Shown here: positions 44,046 through 52,071 of the stretch, one piece after another
Numbering within the stretch: the first letter of the stretch is position 1
Layout of the letters: every line of letters begins with the position of its first letter
Origin: Verrucomicrobiales bacterium
Lineage (GTDB): Bacteria; Verrucomicrobiota; Verrucomicrobiia; Verrucomicrobiales; DEV007
Assembly: GCA_029210205.1 (NCBI GenBank)
Contig: JARGOD010000017.1
Coordinates: forward strand, 3,653-65,232
Direction: 5' to 3'
DNA length: 61,580 nt
Notes under the pieces: model-generated
Told to the model about the DNA's origin: nothing
The model's database searches: none
The model's input: the letters and a program-made list of their open reading frames with translations, nothing else
Made by a program: the position numbers and the translations under genes

Positions 44046-44579
44046 GTGAACGAAGAAAATTTGAAACAAATCGATGCGGCGATCCGCGATGTGAATGATT
44101 TCCCGAAGCCGGGAATCGTGTTCAAGGATATCACTCCGGTATTGGGGGACGGGGAGCTTTTCCGCCTCACGACCGACTCATTTGCTGATACGCTGAACGG
44201 CGAATCCATTAGCAAGGTGATTGGGATTGACGCCCGTGGTTTCATTTTCGGGGCAGCGCTTGCTGATCGCATCGGCGCGGGATTTGTCCCCGTTCGGAAA
44301 AAAGGGAAGCTTCCCTGGGAGACAACTGGAGTCGCCTACTCACTGGAATACGGAGAGGCTCATGTCGAAATTCACAAAGATGCGATCAAGCCGGGCGAGC
44401 GGGTTATTCTTGTGGATGATCTTCTCGCTACAGGCGGCACTGCCGGGGCGGCGATCAAATTGGTGAAAGAACTCGGCGGCGAGATCGTCTGCATGAGCTT
44501 CCTCATTGAACTCGCCTTTCTCGAAGGACGCAAAAATCTCGATTCTGATGTTCGGGTTGAAGCTTTGCTGACGTATTGA
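44046..44579 (+). CDS. apt: Adenine phosphoribosyltransferase
   Basis: 177 aa. Makes AMP from adenine and PRPP (purine salvage). The family start is seen (IRDVNDFPKPGIVFKDITPVLGDGELF), followed by GIDARGFIFGAALADRIGAGFVPVRKKGKLPWETTGVAYSLEYG and the PRPP loop VILVDDLLATGGTAGAA near residues 120-135. The start is a GTG at 44046; the ATG at 44038 is in another frame. It is followed by the OvoA-type methyltransferase gene 31 bp later on the same strand. Confidence 0.95.
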   Translation: MNEENLKQIDAAIRDVNDFPKPGIVFKDITPVLGDGELFRLTTDSFADTLNGESISKVIGIDARGFIFGAALADRIGAGFVPVRKKGKLPWETTGVAYSLEYGEAHVEIHKDAIKPGERVILVDDLLATGGTAGAAIKLVKELGGEIVCMSFLIELAFLEGRKNLDSDVRVEALLTY

Positions 44580-44610
44580 GACCGTAGCCGGTTCGAAGGC
44601 TTCGACTATC

Positions 44611-45345
44611 ATGAGCTACGAAAGCGACATCCTGCGCGACTGGTATCTTCTGTTTCATTTCGGAACGGGAGAAGAAATTCTGGAAGGCGTTGCCTTCGAT
44701 CACGCCAATCTTCCTGAGCGTTGCCTCGAGTTCCCCGTCACCACGGTCGAAGCGGCCGGGATCGTCGGCGAAATCGGGCGGGCCCTTGATCTGGGATGTG
44801 CCGTCGGCCGCTCAAGTTTTGAGCTCTCTAAAGTGGCCCGCGAGGTGGTTGGAATCGATTTTTCTGCCAGTTTCGTGAATGTGGCGGCGGCAGTTGGCAA
44901 AGGTGAAAATCCTGCCTACCAGCGTTACTTCGAAATGCACCTGAGCGACGAACTGGTCGCGAAGTTGCCGGAAGGGAGCCGGCCGGACCGGGTCACCTTT
45001 GAGCAGGGCGATGCGATGGGCCTTCGTGAAGATCTTGGTTCTTTTGACCTCGTCCACGCCGCCAACTTGCTCTGCCGCCTCCCCGAGCCGAAGCGCTTTC
45101 TGGATCGACTACCAGATCTCGTGAATCCGGGCGGTAAACTGGTCATGGCAACACCTGCTACGTGGATGGATTCTTATACGCCAATGGCAAACTTTCCTCC
45201 GGGGCCAACGCTCGACTTTTTGAAGGATCAGTTGGAATCCACTTTTGAATTTCAGGAGGTGAAAGAGCTTCCTTTCCTGATCCGTGAGCATCAGCGAAAG
45301 CTGCAGCTCAGCACGGCGCAGACTTCCGTCTGGATCCGTCGCTGA
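44611..45345 (+). CDS. Stand-alone OvoA C-terminal-type methyltransferase (putative 4-mercaptohistidine N1-methyltransferase)
   Basis: 244 aa. It starts with the signature of the ovoA_Cterm family (TIGR04345): MSYESDILRDWYLLFHFGTGEEIL and RCLEFPV. It has the SAM-binding motif I ALDLGCAVGRSSFELS (58-73) and FDLVHAANLLCRLPEPKRFLDRLPDLVNPGGKLVMATP. In most organisms this domain is the C-terminus of OvoA, which first joins sulfur to histidine using its DinB and sulfoxide-synthase domains; here it stands alone. The remaining ovothiol genes are not in this window, so either they lie elsewhere or the enzyme methylates something else. Confidence 0.8.
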   Translation: MSYESDILRDWYLLFHFGTGEEILEGVAFDHANLPERCLEFPVTTVEAAGIVGEIGRALDLGCAVGRSSFELSKVAREVVGIDFSASFVNVAAAVGKGENPAYQRYFEMHLSDELVAKLPEGSRPDRVTFEQGDAMGLREDLGSFDLVHAANLLCRLPEPKRFLDRLPDLVNPGGKLVMATPATWMDSYTPMANFPPGPTLDFLKDQLESTFEFQEVKELPFLIREHQRKLQLSTAQTSVWIRR

Positions 45346-45409
45346 ATCCGTGTCTGATCCCGCAAATCAGGGTTCGACAGAGTGGCTTCTATCACTACGA
45401 TGGATGTCC

Positions 45410-46147
45410 ATGAAAAAAATACTCCCATATCTCACTTTGATCAGTGCAGGAATGTTCCTGAATGCCTGCAGTGAATCCACAGAAAGCGTTGCGGACGCTG
45501 AGCCTGAAGCTGCAGCAGAAGATGGCTGGGTTTCCCTTTTTGACGGGGAAACTTTGACCGGCTGGAAGCCTTCGACTCTCGGTTCGGCTGAATACTCAGT
45601 CGTTGACGGCACCATCTACGGCAAAACTGTCGAAGGCAGCCCGAACACCTTTCTTCTCAGTGAGGAAGAATACGGTGATTTCGAGCTCGAATTCGAAGTG
45701 AAGGTACACGACAGCCTGAACTCAGGTTGCCAGATTCGTTCCCGCGAAAAGAGCGAGGCAGATCTCGCGATTTCCGGCAAAAACGGAAAACCGGCCAAGG
45801 ATCTGAACCGATTCTGGGGGCCTCAGGTCGAACTTGAGTCATCGCCCGGTCAATCTGCTTACATTTACGGTGAGGCAACCGGCCGCGGCTGGATCTCGCA
45901 GGAGCCGCTGGACAAGGAGCACTCACATGACTTTATGAAGAACGGTGAGTGGAACCAAATCCGAATCGTTGCGAAGGGAGACAACATCAAGACTTTCATC
46001 AACGGAAACGCTGTTGCTGACTTAACTGATGCCGGGATCTACGAGACGCATCCGAAAGGTCGCATCGGTTTGCAGGTTCACGGAATCAAAAAGGAAACCG
46101 GGCCGTTTGACGTCGCCTGGAAAAACATCCGCATCAAGACTCTGTAA
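45410..46147 (+). CDS. DUF1080 (3-keto-disaccharide hydrolase-like) lipoprotein
   Basis: 245 aa from the ATG at 45410, chosen because it opens a lipoprotein signal (MKKILPYLTLISAGMFLNAC, lipobox LNAC with C20). The longer frame overlaps the methyltransferase gene. The DUF1080 jelly-roll is clear: GWVSLFDGETLTGWKPS, YGDFELEFEVKV, SGCQIRSRE, GEWNQIRIVAKGDNIKTFINGNAVADLTD and GRIGLQVHG. Family members bind or cleave glycans on the cell surface; some hydrolyse 3-keto-sugars. The candidate RNA and hairpin at 46224-46310 lie about 80-160 bp downstream. Confidence 0.9.
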   Translation: MKKILPYLTLISAGMFLNACSESTESVADAEPEAAAEDGWVSLFDGETLTGWKPSTLGSAEYSVVDGTIYGKTVEGSPNTFLLSEEEYGDFELEFEVKVHDSLNSGCQIRSREKSEADLAISGKNGKPAKDLNRFWGPQVELESSPGQSAYIYGEATGRGWISQEPLDKEHSHDFMKNGEWNQIRIVAKGDNIKTFINGNAVADLTDAGIYETHPKGRIGLQVHGIKKETGPFDVAWKNIRIKTL

Positions 46148-46223
46148 GAGCAATCGACGCAATTAGGTGCAAAGAGGATTTATTTTCTTGCTGCGCCCCT
46201 GTCGATTGACTAGAAAAGACTTA

Positions 46224-46310
46224 GTGAGGGTGCTTGAGCTTCATTTACGAAGCACTTCAGCCTCGCTTTAAGGAGGAGGGCCCCGGTACTGCGAAAGCAG
46301 TACCGGGGTA
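46224..46310 (+). ncRNA. Candidate structured small RNA in the 322-bp gap before smpB
   Basis: Two stems flank an exposed AAGGAGGAGGG (46270-46280). Stem 1: outer GTGAGG (46224-46229) with CCTCGC (46261-46266), inner GCTTC (46238-46242) with GAAGC (46249-46253). Stem 2: a perfect 12-bp stem with GAAA loop (46281-46308). A possible promoter, TTGCTG (46188-46193), 17 bp, TAGAAA (46211-46216), would start transcription close to 46223. No start codon follows the SD-like tract within usable distance, and the only frame here (79 codons) has no family features. I see nothing else in 46148-46469. Alternatives are a leader or the 3' end of the DUF1080 transcript. Confidence 0.35.
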
Positions 46311-46315
46311 TTTCT
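46281..46315 (+). terminator. Strong GAAA-capped hairpin, terminator-like
   Basis: CCCCGGTACTGC (46281-46292), GAAA (46293-46296), GCAGTACCGGGG (46297-46308): a perfect 12-bp stem with a GNRA tetraloop, followed by TATTTCTT. The weak T tract is the only flaw. It probably ends transcripts coming from the DUF1080 gene or the candidate RNA and keeps them out of smpB. Confidence 0.7.
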
Positions 46316-46469
46316 TGAGTTCAGAGGAGGCTAAACTCAATCAAAATTGTCATTACCTTGGAAGATGTGACATCCTCTGCCTACCTCTTCCAACCCAAGG
46401 TTACGTCGCCCACTTGCGGAGAGGACGAAATTCGACGATCTTTCGTCCCGCGCTCAGCCGTGGCACCCT

Positions 46470-46919
46470 ATGAGCGACATTGCCAACAACCGGAAAGCCC
46501 GACGGGACTTTCATATTTCCGACAGAGTTGAAGCCGGAATTGAGCTAAAAGGCACCGAGGTGAAGTCGATTCGCGCCGGCAACGTGAACATCGGCGATGC
46601 CTTCGCCCGCGTCGATAAGGGGGAGATGTGGCTTTATCAGTGCGATATTCGTCCCTATGAGCAGGCGAGTCACGAGTTCCATGCTCCGCTGAGAAATCGC
46701 CGCCTCCTTCTGCATAAGAAGGAAATCCGTCGTCTCGAAATTCTCACCGAGCAGAAAGGCGCGACGATCGTCCCGTTGCGTCTCTATTGGAAGAATGGAA
46801 GAGTGAAGCTGGAATTGGGCGTAGGGAAAGGAAAAGACCAACGCGATAAGCGGCAGGATCTCAAGCAACGGGCGCACAATCGAGAAGTCGAAAGAGAATT
46901 GGCTCGGTTTAATAAGTAG
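46470..46919 (+). CDS. smpB: SsrA-binding protein SmpB
   Basis: 149 aa. SmpB binds tmRNA and brings it to stalled ribosomes. Hallmarks: [100 protein letters not shown]. The basic C-terminal tail that enters the mRNA channel is complete. No tmRNA gene could be recognised in the window. It lies 72 bp before the aroC ATG on the same strand. No SD precedes its ATG. Confidence 0.96.
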   Translation: MSDIANNRKARRDFHISDRVEAGIELKGTEVKSIRAGNVNIGDAFARVDKGEMWLYQCDIRPYEQASHEFHAPLRNRRLLLHKKEIRRLEILTEQKGATIVPLRLYWKNGRVKLELGVGKGKDQRDKRQDLKQRAHNREVERELARFNK

Positions 46920-46990
46920 TCTCAGCAGGTTTTGACTTTCGAGGAAGTCGGTTGACTGAGACGCTGTTTCCCGTTCATTCCCCAAACTTT

Positions 46991-48085
46991 ATGGGATCTT
47001 CATTTGGAAAGCTTTTTCGACTCTCAACCTGGGGGGAGTCACACGGGGGCGGAGTTGGCGTTGTCGTGGACGGATGTCCTCCACGGATCCCGTTGGCGGA
47101 GTCAGATATTCAGATCGATTTGGATCGTCGTCGTCCCGGGCAGAGCGAAGTTACCACTCCGAGAAAAGAGGCTGACGAAGCCGAAATTCTCTCTGGCACT
47201 TTTGAAGGGCTCACCCTTGGCTCACCGATCGCGGTTCTCGTGAGAAACAAAGACGCCCGTCCCGAAGCTTATTCAGAGATGAGCGAGAAGTTTCGTCCTT
47301 CTCATGCAGATTACACCTATCAGGCAAAATACGGTATTCGTAACTGGCAGGGTGGAGGGCGATCCAGTGCCCGTGAAACAATCGGACGAGTCGCCGCTGC
47401 GGCGATTGCTAAAAAGGTGATCGCGCAGTGTTTTTCTTCAGATCTTGAAATCGTGCCGTTTGTTGAGTCGATAGGCACGATCCGCGCCAACGTGGATACG
47501 GCAACAGTAACGCGAGACGTCGTCGAGTCGAACATTGTCAGGACTGGTGATCCGAATTCGGTCGAGGAAATGATCGATAAGATCAAAGAGATTCGCGGTG
47601 ACGGAAATTCCATCGGCGGTGTTGTCGGTTGTGTGATCCGGAATGTTCCAGTCGGACTCGGCATGCCGGTTTTTGATCGTCTCGAAGCAGATCTCGCCAA
47701 AGCAATGTTAAGTCTTCCGGCAACGAAAGGATTCGAGGTTGGCTCAGGATTTGCCGGCACTGAAATGACAGGTCGCGATCATAATGATCCGTTTCGAATG
47801 GTTGACGGGAAAGTACGCACGACGAGTAATCGTTCCGGCGGGGTTCAGGGCGGAATTTCTAATGGTGAGGACATTGTTTTTCGCGTCGCGTTCAAGCCGA
47901 CGGCTACGATCATGACGGGACAGGACACGGTGACGACCGACCTGGAGGATACGGAACTCAAAGGTCGTGGAAGACATGATGCATGTGTGCTTCCGCGAGC
48001 GGTTCCGATGGTCGAAGCCATGGCCGCTTTAGTTCTTGTCGATCATATGTTGCGTCAACGAGCTCTCGCGGGTGATTCAGAATAA
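46991..48085 (+). CDS. aroC: Chorismate synthase
   Basis: 364 aa from the ATG at 46991 ([19 protein letters not shown]); an in-frame TTG 13 codons upstream is rejected since the family start is exact here. It makes chorismate from EPSP with reduced FMN, the last shikimate step. Signatures [50 protein letters not shown] and [12 protein letters not shown]...[28 protein letters not shown] are present. It is followed 7 bp later by the CvpA-like membrane gene. Confidence 0.96.
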   Translation: MGSSFGKLFRLSTWGESHGGGVGVVVDGCPPRIPLAESDIQIDLDRRRPGQSEVTTPRKEADEAEILSGTFEGLTLGSPIAVLVRNKDARPEAYSEMSEKFRPSHADYTYQAKYGIRNWQGGGRSSARETIGRVAAAAIAKKVIAQCFSSDLEIVPFVESIGTIRANVDTATVTRDVVESNIVRTGDPNSVEEMIDKIKEIRGDGNSIGGVVGCVIRNVPVGLGMPVFDRLEADLAKAMLSLPATKGFEVGSGFAGTEMTGRDHNDPFRMVDGKVRTTSNRSGGVQGGISNGEDIVFRVAFKPTATIMTGQDTVTTDLEDTELKGRGRHDACVLPRAVPMVEAMAALVLVDHMLRQRALAGDSE

Positions 48086-48092
48086 TCTAGGT

Positions 48093-48968
48093 ATGACTGA
48101 TTTCTTTCCGCTCCTTCTTGCTGTTCTCATTGTCCTGCTAACCTTTTCTTCGGCAATGAAGAATGGGGTTGTGAAGTTGATTGCTTCCGGGATGGCAGCC
48201 TTTGTCCTGTTCGTGGTGTTGATCCTCGGAGTCCAATTTTTACCGCAACTTGCTCAAAAGTTTCTCGGCTTGGAATTGACCTGGAAATCAAACCTTGGAA
48301 TGGCGTGTGTATTGGCCATTCTCGCCTACACAATCTCGAGAATTATTTTCGGATGGTTTTTCCGGATGTTACTGGGTCCGGACAGCTGGTTTCACTGGAT
48401 GTCTGATGGAATTCCGGGCGGGTTTTTATCGGTTGTGCCCTCACTCATCATTGTGATTTTTCTCTTCACCTGCACCCGCATTGCGGGAACGGTCCTCGAG
48501 CTGAATTATGTCGCCACTCTTTGTCAGCCTCAGGTGTCGCATACAAACACCAAGCTGCCGGCTTATCCGCAAGCAGCAAGGTGGCGAAATACTATTGAAA
48601 GTAGTCCTCTCATTGCCGGGTTTTTCGATTTGATTGATCCATTTTCAACCCGGGCCAGTCGCAACACAGGGATTCTCGTGATGGTTGATCGTTCGGTTTC
48701 TTTGAAGGCTTATTTCGAAACACTTCCCGAGACCGCAGCGCTCATCGAGGCACCGGGGCTTTCCCAGTTGTCCGCCAACGAAGAAGTTCTCAAAGCTTTG
48801 CAAAAGCAGGAGCGGTTGTCTTTTGTGAATCACCCCAGGATCAAAGATTTCGCCTCCTCTTTTCCTGATCAACCTGAGTTGAAGCAACTGAATCTCCAGC
48901 CGGTTCTCGAAGGTTTTGTCGAATCAGTCAAACCTGTTCCGATCCCTGAGACGAGCGCCGCAAATTGA
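48093..48968 (+). CDS. CvpA-like membrane protein, unknown
   Basis: 291 aa from the ATG at 48093 (MTDFFPLLLAVLIVLLTFSSAMKNGVVK). Four membrane helices in the first 140 residues, with the pattern of CvpA-type proteins: KNGVVKLIASGMAAFVLFVVLILGVQFLP, LGMACVLAILAYTISRIIFGWFFRMLLG, SDGIPGGFLSVVPSLIIVIFLFTCTRIAGTV. The C-terminal half is soluble and helical (YFETLPETAALIEAPGLSQLSANEEVLKALQKQ). The CvpA match is from topology and the GGxxG-type segment only. It lies between aroC and gatB with gaps of 7 and 5 bp, so these three are an operon. Confidence 0.65.
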   Translation: MTDFFPLLLAVLIVLLTFSSAMKNGVVKLIASGMAAFVLFVVLILGVQFLPQLAQKFLGLELTWKSNLGMACVLAILAYTISRIIFGWFFRMLLGPDSWFHWMSDGIPGGFLSVVPSLIIVIFLFTCTRIAGTVLELNYVATLCQPQVSHTNTKLPAYPQAARWRNTIESSPLIAGFFDLIDPFSTRASRNTGILVMVDRSVSLKAYFETLPETAALIEAPGLSQLSANEEVLKALQKQERLSFVNHPRIKDFASSFPDQPELKQLNLQPVLEGFVESVKPVPIPETSAAN

Positions 48969-48973
48969 GCCCT

Positions 48974-50437
48974 ATGTCCGAATCCCGTTACATTCCCTGC
49001 ATCGGCCTTGAAGTTCACGTGCAGTTGAAGACAGAGAGCAAGATGTTCTGCTCCTGTGCTGTCAGCTTTGGTGAGGAGCCGAATGCTTTGACCTGTCCAA
49101 CCTGCCTTGGGCTTCCCGGAGCACTTCCCGTCTTGAACGCCGGTGCGATTGAGCGAACGATTTTGACCGGGCAATTGCTCGGTTGTGAAACGCCGCCTGT
49201 CGTGAAGTGGGACCGAAAGAATTACTTCTACCCGGACATGCCCAAGAATTATCAGATCTCCCAGTTTGATCTGCCGCTTTGTCTCGGAGGCGGGGTTCCG
49301 CTCTATGAGCTTGCCTACCCGAAGGACCATCAGAAATCGATCGAGAACCCCGGTAAAGAGGTCGAGCTCACTCGAATCCATCTGGAGGAGGATGTCGCGA
49401 AATCGACTCACCACTCGAATTACACGACGATAGATTTTAACCGGGCCGGAACTCCGCTCATGGAGATCGTGTCAGAACCGGATATCGATTCAGCCGAGGA
49501 AGCTGTTGCCTATCTCAATTCGCTTCGTCAAATCCTCGTCTACAGCGGAGTTTCCGACGCTGATATGGAAAAAGGGCAGATGCGCTGTGATGTGAACATT
49601 TCCGTGCGTCCTTCTGACGAGAAAGAGCTGGGCACAAAAATCGAATTGAAAAATTTGAACTCCGTTTCCGCAGTTCGTCGCTCGATTCAATATGAGATTG
49701 GTCGTCAGATCGAAGAGCTCGAAGCGGGGCGTCCCCTGACGCAGGCCACCTGGCGCTGGAATGATGAGATTGGCCAGACTGAGCTCATGCGGACGAAAGA
49801 GGACGCGCATGACTATCGATACTTTCCCGATCCTGATCTCCTTCCGGTTAAGACGGGGGAGATGCTGGCGAGAGTTCAACAGGATTTACCCGAACTTCCC
49901 CATGAGAAAGTGGCCCGTTTCGAAAATGAATTCGGGATCACTCACTACGACGCTTCGGTCCTCGCGGCCGAGCAGCTTCTCGCGAACTATTACGAGACCG
50001 CGGCGGCAGGAGCCAAATCGGCGAAGAAGGTCGCGAACTGGGTTATCAATAACCTGCTCGCGGAGTTGAACGAGCGAGATTTGGAGATCGGTGAATGCCC
50101 CGTCGAGGCGGCAAAGATTGGCGCGCTCGTTGATTTGGTGGAATCCGGACAAATCTCAAATAATCAGGCGAAAGAAGTCTTTTCGGATCTCTTCGAGAAT
50201 CCAGACCAAAGCCCGGCGGATATCGCCAAGGCGAAAGGATTTGAGCCTGCCGATTCCGGCGAGGTGGAAGGATTCATTGACGAAGCAATTGCGGCGAACC
50301 CCGGGCCTGCCGGCGAAGTAGCGGAAGGCAATGACAAAGCAGCAAATTTCCTGACCGGTCAGGTCATGAAACTTTCCCGCGGGAAAGCAAATCCAAAGCA
50401 GGTGACTGAGTTGATCCTGAAAAAGCTGCGAGGCTGA
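48974..50437 (+). CDS. gatB: Aspartyl/glutamyl-tRNA amidotransferase subunit B
   Basis: 487 aa. It starts with the family block SRYIPCIGLEVHVQLKTESKMFCSCAVSFG and CPTCLGLPGALPVLN, whose four Cys (CSC, CPTC) form the zinc site. NFEPDMPKNYQISQFD-like, HLEEDVAKSTH, IDFNRAGTPLMEIVSEPD and KGQMRCDVNISVRP follow. The C-terminal YqeY-type helical domain (from about 330) is complete and ends FLTGQVMKLSRGKANPKQVTELI. It transamidates misacylated Glu-tRNA-Gln or Asp-tRNA-Asn with GatA and GatC, which are not adjacent. Starting at 48974 (not the upstream TTG) gives the usual N-terminus. Confidence 0.96.
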   Translation: MSESRYIPCIGLEVHVQLKTESKMFCSCAVSFGEEPNALTCPTCLGLPGALPVLNAGAIERTILTGQLLGCETPPVVKWDRKNYFYPDMPKNYQISQFDLPLCLGGGVPLYELAYPKDHQKSIENPGKEVELTRIHLEEDVAKSTHHSNYTTIDFNRAGTPLMEIVSEPDIDSAEEAVAYLNSLRQILVYSGVSDADMEKGQMRCDVNISVRPSDEKELGTKIELKNLNSVSAVRRSIQYEIGRQIEELEAGRPLTQATWRWNDEIGQTELMRTKEDAHDYRYFPDPDLLPVKTGEMLARVQQDLPELPHEKVARFENEFGITHYDASVLAAEQLLANYYETAAAGAKSAKKVANWVINNLLAELNERDLEIGECPVEAAKIGALVDLVESGQISNNQAKEVFSDLFENPDQSPADIAKAKGFEPADSGEVEGFIDEAIAANPGPAGEVAEGNDKAANFLTGQVMKLSRGKANPKQVTELILKKLRG

Positions 50438-50469
50438 TCAGATCACAGCGTGACTCTCGTTTCAATTTG

Positions 50470-50691
50470 TCAAAGTTCCGACGAGTCGTCGCGGCCTTTT
50501 AACTTGATCAGTTTCTTCTTGATCACCTCAAGCTCGATGGTGAGCTGATAAGCAGCTTTGACGACGTCTGCCATTGTCTCCTCGTCATCGAGGTGTCTTG
50601 CTGCAGGAGTGACTTTCATCATCTCTAGAGCGATGATTTTGCAGGCCTCTTCAATTGTATCGGTCGCTTCGTCTCTCGTCATGCCGGTCAA
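50470..50691 (-). CDS. Small helical protein coupled to a thioesterase
   Basis: 73 aa, almost entirely helical and charged (TRDEATDTIEEACKIIALEMMKV, ETMADVVKAAYQLTIELEVIKKKLIKLKG). Its ATG overlaps the TGA of the thioesterase gene by 4 bp, so it should be translated by coupling. That spacing is the main reason for calling it real. No family recognised; a small adaptor or inhibitor of the thioesterase would be one guess. It converges with gatB, 32 bp apart. Confidence 0.65.
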   Translation of the reverse strand: MTGMTRDEATDTIEEACKIIALEMMKVTPAARHLDDEETMADVVKAAYQLTIELEVIKKKLIKLKGRDDSSEL

Positions 50692-51101
50692 ACGGAATAG
50701 GTCTTCAGGATATCGTCGGGAATAGTCTTCGGTCGACCGGAATCGAGGTCAACCATGGTGTAATCGAGCCATCCCTTGGCAACCAGCTTCTGGTCAGACT
50801 CCTTGTGAATCTCAAAAGCAACTTTCACTCCGCGCGCTTTGATCTCTTCAATATTCGTTTTCACGATCGCGGCGTCTTCGATTCGCAGGGGTCGCTTGTG
50901 TTCCATGTAGGAGGCTCGAACGACCCAGCTGTAGCCGCGATCCAGAAATGCCTCCATTGACATGCCGTAGCAGCGTTCCATTTGGTCATACCGAGCCGCG
51001 AGGACATAGTCGAAATATTTCGAGTTATGAACATGCTGATTCATGTCGATATCGTCAGGTCTGACTTCGACCCGGCTTTCGAACCTGCTATATTCGGCCA
51101 T
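50688..51101 (-). CDS. Acyl-CoA thioesterase, hotdog fold (4HBT/YbgC-like)
   Basis: 137 aa from the ATG at 51101 (MAEYSRFESRVEVRPDDID); TAAGG lies just before it. The hotdog pattern is visible: VRPDDIDMNQHVHNSKYFDYVLAARYDQMERCYG, YSWVVRASYMEHKRPLRIEDAAIV, FEIHKESDQKLVAKGWLDYTMVDLDSGRPK. The Asp of DIDMNQHVHN is the likely catalytic acid of the 4-hydroxybenzoyl-CoA thioesterase branch. It hydrolyses acyl-CoA or acyl-ACP, substrate unknown. It forms a pair with the 73-aa gene. Confidence 0.85.
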   Translation of the reverse strand: MAEYSRFESRVEVRPDDIDMNQHVHNSKYFDYVLAARYDQMERCYGMSMEAFLDRGYSWVVRASYMEHKRPLRIEDAAIVKTNIEEIKARGVKVAFEIHKESDQKLVAKGWLDYTMVDLDSGRPKTIPDDILKTYSV

Positions 51102-51114
51102 TACCTTAGGAGAC

Positions 51115-51147
51115 AAAAAAGCTCATTCCGTTTAAGGAATGAGCTTT
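51115..51147 (-). terminator. Intrinsic terminator of the small lipoprotein gene
   Basis: Read on the minus strand: GCTCATTCC (51144-51136 side), loop TTAAAC, GGAATGAGC, then TTTTTT (51120-51115). A perfect 9-bp stem, extendable by two A-T pairs, with a six-T run. It lies 18 bp past the lipoprotein stop and before the thioesterase start, cleanly separating the two minus-strand genes. Confidence 0.85.
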
Positions 51148-51164
51148 CGATTTGATGCTCTTGA

Positions 51165-51494
51165 TTATCGAAAGAGTCTCTTGATTCGATAATCGCGGCC
51201 CGGTTCAATTAAATCGCCTCCGGAGTTCCTGGGGGAGCTAACGCTTCTCGTCCGCTGCGAGGTCTGCTGATATTTCCTTTTGTCGGTGATGATCTTCAGC
51301 TCAACCGGTCCGCCTTCTTCTTCAAATTCGAGGATTGCGGGGTCAGGAGCGATGGGATCGGGCTCGTCTTCGATTTTGGCGCCTCCTGCAATCCAACCGG
51401 GTGCGCCACCAAGCTCGATGTTCTCGCTCGAGACGCAGGAAGTGAAAAATGCTGTCGCCAGGAAGGCGGCTAAAAAAAGCGATAAAGTTTTCAT
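51165..51494 (-). CDS. Small lipoprotein, unknown
   Basis: 109 aa from the ATG at 51494, which opens a lipoprotein signal (MKTLSLFLAAFLATAFFTSC, lipobox FTSC with C20). The mature part is about 90 residues, acidic and Pro-rich in the middle (KIEDEPDPIAPDPAILEFEEEGG), then basic (ITDKRKYQQTSQRTRSVSSPRNSGGD) and ending RDYRIKRLFR. Likely an extended surface or periplasmic lipoprotein. No family recognised. It ends just before a strong terminator. Confidence 0.6.
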   Translation of the reverse strand: MKTLSLFLAAFLATAFFTSCVSSENIELGGAPGWIAGGAKIEDEPDPIAPDPAILEFEEEGGPVELKIITDKRKYQQTSQRTRSVSSPRNSGGDLIEPGRDYRIKRLFR

Positions 51495-51560
51495 GGAATT
51501 GAAATCAAAAAGTAGATGTCCGATTTCAGACGCGGTTCGCAAGCGAAAATTTCAAAGAAA

Positions 51561-51920
51561 CTAAGAGAAATACGTATCCTCGTGTGAATAGGGAGGAGCG
51601 CAGCAGCAAAGGAGCTTCAGTTCAGTGTTTTTACCTGCGGTGATCTGGTGCCAGTCTCCTTTGGGGATGAGAATGGCATCGCCGGGACCAACCTCCTGCT
51701 TTTTGCCTTGAAGCTCCATCAGACCCGTCCCCGAGAGAATGTAGTAGAATTCTTCGCTCACGAGATGGTAGTGCCGTTCCGTGGAGCCTCCCGGCGGCAG
51801 GGTTGCCTCGGCAAGACTCTGTTCTTCGACCGGTGCATTCGTTCGATCAAGGATACTTCTGATCGTTGAGCCGTCTGCGGTGGTGAACGGTTCCTGTTCT
51901 GCGATTTGATTGACCGTCAT
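51561..51920 (-). CDS. Single-domain cupin protein
   Basis: 119 aa. The cupin motif 1 is R-H50-Y-H52-L-V-S-E56-E-F-Y-Y-I-L-S-G and motif 2 is PGDAILIPKGDWH91QI, giving the three His and one Glu that bind metal. The spacing between motifs is typical. A CCC (113-115 region, LLCCCAPPYSHEDTYF) near the end is unusual. Small cupins of this kind are often isomerases or dioxygenases for small compounds. The substrate cannot be told. A separate minus-strand gene, 66 bp upstream of the lipoprotein gene. Confidence 0.88.
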   Translation of the reverse strand: MTVNQIAEQEPFTTADGSTIRSILDRTNAPVEEQSLAEATLPPGGSTERHYHLVSEEFYYILSGTGLMELQGKKQEVGPGDAILIPKGDWHQITAGKNTELKLLCCCAPPYSHEDTYFS

Positions 51921-52071
51921 CTAAGTCTATGATGATTGAAGGAATCTTCGTTTAAATTGCGTTGAGAAGAGAGCAGATCCCCCTTAATGAAGAAGCAGAA
52001 TCTGCCTGAAACTCGAACTTCAGAAACTGGAGTTTATTCAAGAATCACCCCATTTCCTGCTCCCGAAACTC

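Noticed and set aside
43893-44098. Possible small plus-strand gene between the SDR gene and apt
   Set aside because: The 68-codon frame overlaps the apt start out of frame, has low-complexity polar composition and no family match.
45355-45385. GGTTCGAC resembling a tRNA T-loop
   Set aside because: No acceptor stem, anticodon or D arm can be built around it; it is the short gap after the methyltransferase gene.
46320-46470. tmRNA gene next to smpB
   Set aside because: No tRNA-like ends, no CCA-adjacent T arm and no tag reading frame ending in Ala-Ala could be found.
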